Positions 45,275 to 57,200 of a DNA stretch of 64,000 nucleotides are shown one piece after another (within the stretch, counting starts at the first letter, position 1; each line of letters opens with the position of its first letter). The stretch comes from Litoditis marina. Lineage: Eukaryota; Nematoda; Chromadorea; Rhabditida; Rhabditidae. The translations under genes and the position numbers were made by a program. Under the pieces are notes generated by a model. It was given only the letters and a program-made list of their open reading frames with translations. It was not told where the DNA came from and ran no database searches. The stretch lies in contig OZ038439.1 in the NCBI GenBank assembly GCA_964036275.1, positions 14,926,330-14,990,329 on the forward strand, in the 5' to 3' direction.

Positions 45275-45645
45275 TATTTAACCCGGTATTTCGTTACCCT
45301 ATAATGAGTGAAAAATTTATAAATTTCTGTCGCTCGCCGGAATCGAACCTGCGAGCAAAATATTTGTAGCAGGAGGCTAACCTCCGTGCTATCAGAGCAC
45401 ATAACCGGCAAGGTTTGGAATCGAGAACATGTGTGCGTACACAGCGGAAAGTGAGATATACAGTATCCTCCCGCCTTTCCGTTGGCAACGACTATAACAG
45501 TTAACCATTAACCGGGTTACTTGGGTAAGCCCAAATTTCTTCCAAATAACATTGTAAAAGAGGGTTCACAACGGGTTAACAAAAGGGTTAACTAGGTAAC
45601 CTGGTTAAGGTTACCTGATAGAGTTAACGAAATACCGGGTTCCTT
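45275..45645. repeat. AACCCGGTATTTCGTTA inverted-repeat element split by an insertion
   Basis: AACCCGGTATTTCGTTA at the left and TTAACGAAATACCGGGTT at the right, with TTAACC/GGTTAA runs inside. It is interrupted by the tRNA-containing element at 45300-45496. Confidence 0.75.
45300..45496 (-). repeat. tRNA-containing TATAG element, copy 4 (nested)
   Basis: TATAATGAG start, GGCAACGACTATA end; B box GGTTCGATTCC intact on the minus strand. Confidence 0.75.
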
Positions 45646-45879
45646 CTGCAATTGGCCTGCATAAGTTCATCCTATTTTGGGTTTCAGGTGAACATTAATG
45701 ACCAGCAATGTGGGCGTGGCCTAATTATGCACAACATAATATAAATTTGCATAATTTGAAGATTCATTCGAGAAAGTGTGTCGTTTCATCTAGAAATCGT
45801 TGATCGAGCCCTGTTTTTCGCAAACGCGCAGCCCATTCAAAACAAGTTATACAATGAGATGCGAAGGATTTCTAGCAAA

Positions 45880-45912
45880 ATGAAGCGCCCCCGCCGGGAT
45901 TCGAACCAGGCA
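45880..45912 (-). repeat. tRNA 3'-half fragment
   Basis: CCTGGTTCGAATCCCGG followed by CGGGGGCG resembles a T arm plus 3' acceptor strand. No matching 5' half is present, so this is a fragment or SINE remnant. Confidence 0.5.
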
Positions 45913-46312
45913 TGCATATCTCGTGAAGATTCAGTCGTTTTCATGTATTTGACACTTTGGACGAGCTATACTAGGGAAAGCTTGCTTATAGTATTCTTAC
46001 ACTGCATGTAAACTTCAGGTTAAAATTCAATACATGACGCAATTCACCTCTTCCTTTGTTCCCAAGGTTATAACAAATTACTAATAGTTAAGGGATAACA
46101 GGTCAAAGTTTCTATTTTTCCAAGTCATATGATTACCAATACCGAAAAAGACGATACAACTGTTGGATAATACACTGTGCTGGCAGAAGTTGAAAAAAAG
46201 AATAGAAAACGACCGCGAAGAACAAAATCCACTCTGAACTACGTATTTTTAACCCACTTTTTGTACGTTTCTGTGGGGAAATGTTACATTGAATAGACAG
46301 GTTTTTTTTAAA

Positions 46313-46602
46313 TGTTCCCAAAAGTAGAAAGGGAGGAGAAAAATGTGACTTTAGGCGCTATCTGAGATGAATACACGTGAAACGTGTGATTACACGTGTA
46401 ATACGTGTTTTTGACCTACTTTTCACTAACATTTGTTCCTAAAAGTAGAAAAGGGAGGAGAACAATGTGACTTTGGGCGCTATCTGAGATGAATACACGT
46501 GAAACATGTGATTACACGTGTCCCTCGAGTTTTTGATCTACTTGTCAGTAACATATGTTCCCAAAAGTAGAAAGGGAGGAGAAAAATGTGACTTTGGGCG
46601 TT
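46313..46602. repeat. Tandem repeat, about 121-bp period, 2.4 units
   Basis: Units share AAAAGTAGAAAGGGAGGAG, ATGTGACTTT.GGCG and GTGATTACACGTGT. Confidence 0.85.
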
Positions 46603-47379
46603 ATCGGTAGAAAAAGAGACATGCACGGGGAGGTGAGATAAGGAATTTATTGACATTTTATACAAAGGGAAACGCAGAAGGGAAATATAAACACAGAATC
46701 ATCTATATGCAAACAAGACGACAGATAGTGACAGCTTGAGGGTGTGTGGAAGAGAGAGAGAATAATATATAGAGAGAGAAAGAGAGAGAAAGAGAGAAAG
46801 AGAGAGGGGGGGGGGGGGTGAGGGAAAGGAAGATGAGGGAACGTGCGGTCCACAAGTATAAGCTGGGACTGAGAAGACGCACAAATTATAACTTCAACAT
46901 GACGTGTACAAATTGCATTGAAATGAGGAAAAAACCAAACATTCCTTGTACTAGTTACTTCGCTTATTCTGCACTATTTCCAACGTTTCCAACGCACATG
47001 GAATAATAACCGATTCGAGTGTGAAAGTGAGGTAGAAAGGTAATAAAAATCACCTGTATGTAAGTGCGAAGCTAAAGCTGAAGCAGCACGGGTGATGTTG
47101 CTAAAGATTAGGAACCTCAAAAAAAAGAAAAGTAAAAAAAAGATAAAGACGTTTTCCGTACACGTTGGGTTCAACATCCATACTTATGTGCTAGAATTTG
47201 AAACAAAGGACTCATAACTATTCCACTAAGTAGTAGTTCAACGTGTTTCCAGCACCAGTTATCATACATCTACTTGTGCAGAACCATTTCTCACGAGAGA
47301 AAAACGTGAATAAAACGTCTTGACGTGAGAATATGTGGGATTCGGACGTGTTGACGTGAACGAGAAAGGTCACAAAGAT

Positions 47380-48330
47380 GACTAGTCTAGTATCTAGGAG
47401 GACCGGTGGGATTCACATTTTTACAAAACAGTAGTTATGCCTTTCTAAAACAACAATCACGTGACAAAACGTGAGTGTTTGACGTTTTGGTGTCCACGTC
47501 AAACCGAAAGGTCACAAAGATGACTAGTAGGGGAGTATCTAGGAGGACCGGTGGGATTAAGAACACCCCCTTCTATGGAAAATGAATCACCCGCGACTGG
47601 AGTGAAGATTATATAGTTGGCGACAGACGGAATACTAGAAACTCGGGAAAAGAGGGAAAAATTATAAAAAGTGGATATTAAACGTATAAAAGTTGTTGAA
47701 TTATTGGAAGTTTTTATATTTACTTGAATTCACATGATGACGTACTAAGATACATACTGTAAATGAAGATTATATAGTTGGTGACAGACGGAATACTAGA
47801 AACTCGGGAAAAGTGGGAAAAATAGGAAAAGTGGGGAAAGTTAAGGAAAATGCTTATTCGACTTGAACCTAAAGCTCAGTTCAACTTGATGGAATCGTGA
47901 AAAGCTATAGCCAGAAATACTTGAAACTCAGAAGAAGTAGCTAAAATTGAGGGGACATTGTCTTCTTTTTCCTTGTTTTACGTGATGAATTACTGAGGAC
48001 TCAGGAGACATAGGAAAAGGTGATTATTCAACTTATGAGAACATTTTCGATAATTATCTTTGATAACTTGTATATCATTCGCACGATAAAACACTGGAGC
48101 TCGAGATTATATAGTTGGCCACAGACGGAATACCAGAAACATGGGAAAAATGAGAAATTTTTGTAATGTGAGGGAAAAGTGGATATTCAACGTATAAAAT
48201 TGTCAAATTGTCGGAATTCCTTATTTGTACTCAAATTCCCATAATGACATACTATGATAAGTACAAGAACTAAAGATTATATACTTGACGACAGACGGAA
48301 TACTGGAAAATCGGAAAAAGTGGGCGGAAA
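47380..48330. repeat. Interspersed short repeats around ATATAGTTGGCGACAGACGG
   Basis: The motif ATTATATAGTTGGCGACAGA, then CGGAATACTAGAAACTCGGG, occurs near 47609, 47766, 48102 and 48276. GACTAGT...AGTATCTAGGAGGACCGG is duplicated near 47380 and 47520. Confidence 0.8.
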
Positions 48331-48555
48331 ATGATACGTTTTTGTTGAATAATAATAATATAAAGTTTATTGCGCATAGATTTTCAATGAATATGGGGAA
48401 CGTAGTAGATTTGTCACGTCTTAAATTACTAAGTCTCCTTTCCAAGAATAATGATTGTACCAACAACTAATGGAACAGTAATATAGAATAAAATAGATTT
48501 ATTCGCGATTCAACATTTGACTATCCACTCCACATTGTTGGATGTGACATTACAA

Positions 48556-48711
48556 TTCAAAGGGGGACAGAAAGGAAAGTTTATATGGAAGAGCTGCTGA
48601 AAAGAAACTGATATATACCTAATTTGCATACGGTTCATATGTTTTCGTCTGTTTTGGCGCACGAAACGTTATGTTTACCTAAACTACTTTCTATTCTGTC
48701 CTCCTTTAAGA
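48556..48711. mobile_element. GGGGGACAGAA inverted-repeat element, copy 2
   Basis: AAAGGGGGACAGAAAGGAAAG start and CTTTCTATTCTGTCCTCC end. The core includes ATTTGCATACGG and GTTTTGGCGC in the opposite orientation to copy 1. Confidence 0.8.
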
Positions 48712-49229
48712 AACCAATAAGAAAAATTGATACGATGAAAAGGTATATTGACCCTGCTACGAACATTTGAAGGGAGAATTATGAAATTTTGTAAAATATT
48801 CAGTCCAAATTCACTGACGAAAGAGTTTCTAGAAGCTCAAATGAGAACCTCAAATTTTGCATAGAAAACATTTTACCGAAGCCTTACTTCAAAATCGATT
48901 TTTTCCCTCTCTACGATAGAAATTAAAACATTATTCGAGTACTTTTATATAAACTTTATGAGGTGCTCATAGCGGTTGTATTGTTTGTAGTGCCCTTGTA
49001 GATTACCAGTCAGGACTTGAGGAATAGCATAAATCCTTTAATACAACTTCAAATGAAACCGGAAATTGAACAATTTCAACTATGTGAGTCAGAGAGAACT
49101 TGAGAGAGAACTTAAGGAGTTCCATAAATACTTTAATATAAACTTTATAAGGTGTTGTCGGGCGGTCGTATTGTTTGTAGTGACCGTAGCTGGCGCTGTA
49201 GCGTCACATCAGAAACAATAGTAAAAGCG

Positions 49230-49910
49230 GGGAAGTAAATACCACTGGGGGGGGGGGGGGGGAGAGACTCCCTTCTATACAAACTCAGTCACACACGCAA
49301 GACTGTTGGATGAGATCAAAGACCGTAATCGGAATAACAGTAGATCAAAATTCATAGTGCTATTGATATGGATATAAAACGTCTATAAACATTGAAAGGA
49401 TGGAAACATACTTTCATACAAACAGTCGCACACGTGAGAATGGTAGATGAGATCAAAGAACGTAATCGGAATAACAGTAGATCATAAACAGTAGATAGAA
49501 TGCAAAGATTTACCTTAAAACATTTACTTTAGAGTGGGGAAGTAAATACCACCAGGGATGGGGGGGGGGCGACATATATACAAACCCAGTCACACACGCA
49601 AGACTGTTGGATGAGATCAAAGAACGTAAATAGAATAACAGTAGATCATAAACTGTAGATCAGAATTCAAAGACTTACCTTAAACATTTAGTTTAGAGTG
49701 GAGAAGTAAATACCACCAGGGAGGGGGGGGGGCTGACATATATACAAACTCAGTCACACACGCAAGACTGTTAGAAAAGATCAAAGAACGTAAATGGAAT
49801 AACAGTAGATCGAAATTCATAGTGATATTGATATGAATATAAAACGTATATAAACACGGCAAAAATGCTTTGATACCGACCCAGTCACACACAGACTGTT
49901 AGATGATGTA
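49230..49910. repeat. Tandem repeat of about 150-170 bp with embedded G runs
   Basis: Three to four units of AAGTAAATACCAC then G9-G15, CAGTCACACACGCAAGACTG and ATAACAGTAGATC. Confidence 0.85.
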
Positions 49911-50049
49911 AAATAAAAATCTTTGAAAAACTTTGTAATTGGTCAATTTAACGGTCGAAATAAGAAAAAAAAGCAGAAAATTGTAAATAAGTTGAAAGTA
50001 TTAACCACTTTCCCTCTCAGGAAGTACACATGGTTGAAGCTAACGCTGG

Positions 50050-50459
50050 TATAGTTCCGGCCATTTCTATTGAGACTTGGCGGCGTTCCATAAAAGATTA
50101 GAGGCTATTTTTTTCACTTTCGAGTTTTTTCAAATAGCTGCAAATTTCTGTGAGCGGTTACCTAGTTTTATATAAACACGTAAATGAAAAATATCTTCAG
50201 AATAACTCTGTTTGCTCTAAGAAGTAGTCTTCCAAACATCTTGGCGCGATGCCCATGGGTCTCAGTGGGCATCTCAGAAACATTGGCGCCAATTTTCTAC
50301 GTTTAGCAAGCTACAAAAACGAGAGAGCACGCAGGTCAATGAGGCGGCAGACAGGATGAGACAGTCTGCGTCTCTCTGACCTGCACACTCTCTCGCCGAG
50401 GCCGCTACAAAAGTGGCTTGCTAATTGGCAAGGGGTTGTCTGAGATGAAACGAACTATA
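50050..50459. mobile_element. TATAG-superfamily element, GGCA/TGCC type, with a nested insertion
   Basis: TATAGTTCCGGCCATTTC start and GAAACGAACTATA end. A GACCTGCA/CTCTCTCG repeat (about 50275-50445) is inserted near its right arm. Confidence 0.65.
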
Positions 50460-50582
50460 CTATATGGAATATTCACGTATATTTAGCATTCTAATGAGGA
50501 ATCGTGCACTTTTCATTGCACGTTTCTGAGTTTTTCTGTGTTTCACATGTTTCACGTGACTATGCAGTTGACTAACAGTATA
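50460..50582. repeat. TATAG-superfamily element, 130-bp CACGTGA type, copy 4
   Basis: Directly abuts the preceding element; ends GTTGACTAACAGTATA. Confidence 0.65.
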
Positions 50583-51200
50583 ATAACCTTTTATACCATC
50601 TCACTGCAACAGCTGCAGTAGAAACAGTCGTTTTCTCAATCGTCATCTGATTTTCACTGATAATGTTCCGAAAACAATGTCAGACAGATTAAAACAATAA
50701 TAGAAAACACATTTATTCGGACCCGAAACGGCGTGGTTCGTAATTCAATCAATACACATCAAAACTGAACACAGAGGAGAAAATGATATGCAGACGATTA
50801 TTATGTACAAAATTAAAAGTGTAAACAGAACAGTTCTAAACCGGGATCAAACTATAAACTATAGATGTCGGAAATGTAACCTGGACTTAGTCAGAGTCTG
50901 CGATCTCTTCAGTTTACATGATCACTAACCGTACTCTGACCATCAATTTGGTTCGTCCTGGTTACACTGTTCAACACTACAAACATCAAAATACCCGAGA
51001 CTGGGAAGAGATACAGAAAGAAGATAGAGAAAAGAGAGAGAGCAAACAAGAGAAAGAGAAAGATAGAGACAATAGACAGAAAGGGGTAGGAGAGAACGAA
51101 GCTGAGTTAGTCAGCGAAATAAGATGACAGAATGAAGAGTTTTTAATGTTGTAAAGTTAATGGATGTGAAAGGTAAACTTTTCGTAGATCAAAAAGTTCA

Positions 51201-54200
51201 TCATAAAACTCCGCGACGGAAACGTTTCTGCTGTGTTTTTGGCTCGATTTTCATGTTGACCAGATTGACGAGTCCACTGGCAAATGTGGCCTGTTTCTCT
51301 TTCGATTCCAGCGTCATCGGCTTCAGAATCTGCAATGACGTCGTCAGTTTTGTTTTTATCGTTACGTATTTGTGAGTGTCGAATCACAATACAACCGAAC
51401 TTAGCTCTTGATCTACAGAATACCTTCCTCACGTATAACCTTAACCCTGTGGCCGTATTTTGTTAGCTCAAATAGCCGGGTAAGCTATTTGAGTAAAACT
51501 TCAATAATCAAAATCTGATCGAGGGTACGATATTTTTGATATGTGTCTTGATGATCGCGTATAGGTTTGTCGGTTTCACACACAAGAAATTATAAATCAT
51601 AATAAGTAATTGAGTAGTCTGTAAAATTTGCTTATCCGGCTATTTGAGCTTACAAAATTCGGCCACTGTTCAGCTATTCTCGCATCTTTTTCACACTCCG
51701 CACCATTTCCCACAGTACATCACTTCTCCGCACCTTTTTTCCGTGAGTAAAATGTGCCCCCGGATCAAACTTCATTCAAAGTTGCCAAAAAACAATACAC
51801 ATTTTGATTATGAACCTCAAAACCGATATTGATATTCACAATTGTCACGATTCACACGTGTCACGTGACAGAGTTTTACACGTTTCACATGACAGAAAAC
51901 GCTAGTGTAATTACCTGGAAGGAGCAGAGTAGGTTCTCGTCCACGTTCATGACTGCGCCGGCGTTGTCGAATTCTCCACAGTAGTTGGGCGCCGAGAAAA
52001 TGGTAACTAGGCCACGCCTACCGAAAAACTCGTAGCCGTCCTCCACTACCTGAAATTGTGAACTATAAACGTTATAACACTGAAATTTATAAATTTATAT
52101 AAAACTAAACATATAAAAAAGCCGCCAATGAACCGAATTTGCCTGTTTTAAAGACACGTGATGTTTTCCTACTGAAAACCACTACAATAACATTGTTTAT
52201 TCCTCGTCTCCGTTTTCTCGGAACTATTGGCAGCAAGCCAGCTCCAACAAAAGACGGAAATAAACTAAAAACAACAAAATCTTCATCCAGAAAGCGATGC
52301 CGCAACGTTTATCTCGTCAATTATATTAATGGCGCGATAAATCAACGCGGCACTCCAACATAAATCAGAGCAACACAACCACAGTTGTTCGTATCCTCCC
52401 ACGCTTTCCAAAACTACGAATACGTTTCTCGAATAGTAAACTGGTAACCTCTACGTTTCTTTAACGAACAATGAACTATGAAGTACGTTGAGGTATCAGT
52501 TGTAACGGTGAAAGTAAATAAAGGCACCATATTATAAACTACAATTCCCGCATACCCTTATACCCTTCACTATTGGCCGAAGACTGTCTCATCCACCCCA
52601 TGACTCGTTTATTATTCTAAATCGCCTCAAAGTCACGAGAACTATGTGAAGAACTCGTTCTGTAAGCGGTTTATTACAAAAATCGCAACATGTTTGGCTG
52701 AACAGCCCGCCATACCGGATTATTATAAAGTTTTTTTCGGCAGTGAATCTTTGGTTTTTGCCCTAAGCTCTCGCCGTTAGAGAGCGGGTGCAAAAATTTA
52801 AGCATTTCTGTTCAATTAAGATTCCAAACAAATCCAAAAGTTGTCTAGGCGCAAATACTGTTGATGAAATTACGTAGAGAAAAATCAAGTCAAGTTGCCC
52901 GTTTCAAACTTCTTCGACATTGGAAACATATTTATTTTTCCATCTGGTGACCTCTGACCACAATGTCGAGATCAATTTTCTTCACAAACTCGGTTCTACA
53001 CCGGAAATCAAAATAAAAGTACAATTTTCCCCGCTGTTTACGCTGACTGTTCTTTTGAATTTTATCGATTTTCGGAAGTGTATCGATTTTTGCTCACCTG
53101 GTGACCTCTGACGACTATATCTAGGTCCATTTTCTGCAGGAACTGTCCCAGAACGTCTACCCCGAACACGTAAGACACGCCCCTTTCATTTGGAGCCCAG
53201 CCAACTACGCGCGCGTCGGGGTCAGACCACAGAATGTCGCAGAGAAGACCTGAAATATGAAAATACAAATATTAAACTTGAGTTACCGTATCATAAGTCA
53301 TACTGTCAAAGCTACTATGTAAATGTCGCATAGAAGATCTGGAATGAGAAGTTACACAGATGAAAGTTGGGTTAGAATATCAGTGGTTGATTTTCCATCT
53401 TATTTCATTATTGTATCACACGCCTTGTTTGCGTAATAAATTCATTCATTCATTCATACAATATCAGTGGTTGAACTACTAGTTCTACTAGTAAATTTCA
53501 TATAAAAAACTAGAAACAAAGATGCACAGATGAAAGCTGGGTTACAGTATCAACGGTTTTACTGTCAGCTCTACTAAGTGAATGTCACACAAAAGACCTG
53601 GAACATGGAAATACACAGAAGAAACGTTTGGCTACAGTATAACTATACCAATAACAGTCGTAGCACTAGCGTGAAGGTCAAACGAAAGAGATCATAACAG
53701 AGAAATTTGATCTTACTGTCGTACTGGTAGTAAAAGAGCACAAATTTTAATGTGTTCAATGTATCATGGTTATTTGCGATCTGATGTGTTTTACACAAAA
53801 AGTTCAGTATTGTCTCGGAAAAATCAACCTTGTTTTACGAAAGAGTCAAATGAAATACAACGTACCGGTCTCCTGAATATCGCACGGTCGTGCGATACGC
53901 TTCAATTGGTCGAGGGAACGGAGGGTGGGAGAGAGTCCTGGAATGGCAGGACGTTAGTAAAACAGTCGGATGATTTTTCCATTATCAATTCATAAAAATT
54001 TCTTCGTCCTGAGTACGTATGATAGAAGATCCCGGCACCTTCATCCCATCCTGCGTCTCTCGCTCTGCCTCACTGTTTCTCGTATCTCACACCCCGGCGG
54101 AAAGTGAGAGCAGAGAAATAGCGTATGTTTGAGAAGACGCAGGATGGGATGAGGGTGCCGGGACTTTCGTTGGACTCAGTCTAGTATTTTCTGTTTGACG

Positions 54201-57200
54201 GCTTAATGCTCCACAGTTTCTCTAGAACTCCAGGTTACCGTTCATAAGAGGTAGCCTTTTAGTTTGCTGAATTGGTTTCTTTTTCAGTTAGTTCCAGGTA
54301 TTTCCATCTTAAGAACAGTTTTTGTATTTTTAAGGAAAGTGTACCTCCATGACAGCAGAATATCTTGTTGTCTATCAACCCCGCCACCGGCATACAGTTG
54401 AACACATCTTGGAACGTCTTCCACAGTTTGATGCTGTAGCGACGCTTGCCTGAAAAAATAATAGAATTGCAAAATATAATAATTCCCTAATTTGCTATTG
54501 ATCTCAAATAGAACAATGTTTTCGGATTCCGACGTACAGGTGATTTTGGAAAAGTTAATTTATTTATAAGTTATGCTTCTTCAGTATTAGTCAGTTTGAA
54601 TGTTCAACTAGTTCATTCTATTTGCAAGTTTCGATCATATTTTAGGTTTCCCAATACAGGTATATTTTCTCTTCAAAGTAACGTTTTCAGATACATGAAA
54701 ATTTTACTTTAAAAGGTTGTTTAAAATAATATTTTGTCCCTCTCTCGTCTCGCAACACAACAATTGACGACCGTTGGCCTAGTGGTTTGACGCGGGACGA
54801 GAAAAAAAGAGAAAAGTCAAACACTGGCGAGCGCGTCAAGAGGTTCAATGGCAAAAGATCGCGGCGCAACGATTATTGGGAAGAGTTGTTCAAATGTAAG
54901 TAGTTTTAGGAGTTTCTCACGTTTTACATGTGTTAATTTCCGAGTTAGTAGAGTTAGTGTAAGTAGTTTGTCCCAAATTCTCACGCAAAAGATCGCGGTG
55001 CAACGAATATTTGGAAGAGTTGATGTTCAAGTAAGTAAATTCATGAGGTTTCAACGTTTCTATGGACTTTTACGTTTTCTTACCTTCTCTCCTTATGTTC
55101 TAACTTGTTCTCTAAGAGTTTTTGGAAACTTAATTCATGACGTAAGAAAGTGCAAACTGAATTGCAACGTGACTTGTCTACAACTCCAGTCAACGAAGCA
55201 AATCTAAACCGTCGTACCGGTTTTCACGTAAAATGTGACTTAGTTTGTAGTCGCACTTTCGTCCTTTCACGTGTTTTCACGTTTCAAATAAAATTTGGAT
55301 GAACCTAGGGGCAACTTTTTATACTGTTAGTTAATTGCAAAGTCACGTGAATCATGTTAAACACAGCAGAACTCAGAAACGTGCCATGACAAAGTGCACG
55401 ATTCCGCATTATAATGCTAATTTTACGTGACTATTCGATTTACTTATAGTATAAACTCAGTTTACTCACACTCATCGTAGAATCCGTATATCCTGTTCAA
55501 ATTTGCCACTTCGTGATTTCCGCGAAGCAGGAAAAAGTTGTTCGGGTACTTGATCTTGTAGCACAGCAACAGGACGATCGTCTGAAAACAAGGTATCGAT
55601 TAGATACATATCGATTCAAAAGTGTATTGATTATCGTCATACTGACTAAACCTAGTATAGTTTGTTTCACCAATCGACGTCCTTCTACAGTGATCTGTCA
55701 CATGTTCACAAGGCTTTTTCTAATCAATAAATCATTGTTTTGGTTTCACACTTTCAGTGTTTGTAATAGCATAGATAGAAAACACAATAGCAAAAACTGA
55801 AGTGATTCCGAAAACATTTAACTACGAAACGTTGATCTAGAAGTTCTCAAAGACTACTGTAGAGGGTTATAAGTGCGTGGAACAGACTATAAATCCCCAG
55901 ACAAATGACAGTTGCTAGAGAAATGGTGCCAAGGTCATACTACATCAGGATAGTGTGCCATTGCCAATTTCAGCTTCAATTAGCTAATGCAAGTTGATTT
56001 GCTTCTTCCTTCTTCTGTGTTTATAGTTTGATACCGTTGCTTTTTGGTTGAGTATTGTTATTACTTGCATGATATTTGGGATCGAACTACAGAAAATTAT
56101 TTCTTCCCCTAAATATGGTCTTCCTCACTTTTTAGTTGCTCAAATCTACTTTTGATGAACTGAGCCATTGCAGAAATCAGTGGCTGAGCCAATTTGGCTT
56201 TGTCTACTTCAAAAATAGATGCCCTGCAGCTGAATGACGTAGGTGAAGAGAAAAAGACGGAAGTTTCAGGGGAAGACAAAGGAAGTAGAGGAGAGGACAG
56301 AGATCGGAGAGAGAGAGAGAGAAGGAGAGAGAAGGAGAAAGAGAGAGCGGTGGAGAGAAATACAAGGGGGAGTGATAAGAAGAGAGAGAGAAGAGATAGA
56401 ATAGAGGGAAGGGGAGAGAAAGGGGCAAAATAGATAGGGAGAAAGGGGGAAGGAGGAAGAGAAAGAGAGAGAGAGAGAGAGAAGAGAGAGAGAAGAGATA
56501 GAGAGAAATAGAGAGATTAGAACTCGCGCTGCACATATCCCTTGACCCCGAAAACTTTGTACACAAAACATAGAACTGTCGCTGCTGGTGGTTTTTGGTT
56601 TTTACCTCTTCTCTATTTGAGTTACGACTATAGCGGCGGCGGTGTTCGTACAGGCTCAGTTGAAGTTTGAACTCGACATTTTCGAATTTCGACAAAGAAC
56701 TGAGGAATCAAACTACAAACACAGAGGGATAGAGCCAGCGACACCTCGATGGCTCGATTTGTGAATAGCAGCCTCTACATCTACACACACCACTCAGAAC
56801 GATTGGCGCCAATTTTTTAAAAAGTAAGAGACAAAGCACGCAGGTCACGGTTGTTAATCGAGTTGAAAATTTCGAGTTTTTCGAGTTTTTCGAGTTCGAA
56901 TTTTATTAACAACCCTAATGCAGGTCAATGATTAACCTGCATACAATCTCGCCTACGTAGTTTGCTAATCGCAGAAAAGTGGCGCCAATCGTTCTGAGCA
57001 TGCCTATAGTTGGCGCCCGCTGTGTTTGTAGTTTGATCCCTTCGATTATTGATCGAAATTTGCGAGTTACGGCGTTTTCGAGATCGAAAAACAACGATGA
57101 TTTGATCATTCCCTATACAGCGGGCCGGTGTTCGTACCTGCTAACCCTTCTCATAGTTGGCGCCCGAACAAAAACTGACACAGACAAAAATAGCTGCAAA

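Noticed and set aside
45880..45912. Functional tRNA gene
   Set aside because: Only a T arm and 3' acceptor strand are present; no 5' half, D arm or anticodon arm.
54848..55207. 119-aa plus-strand frame as a gene in a PP1 intron
   Set aside because: It overlaps a tRNA-like repeat and a duplicated block, with no family resemblance.
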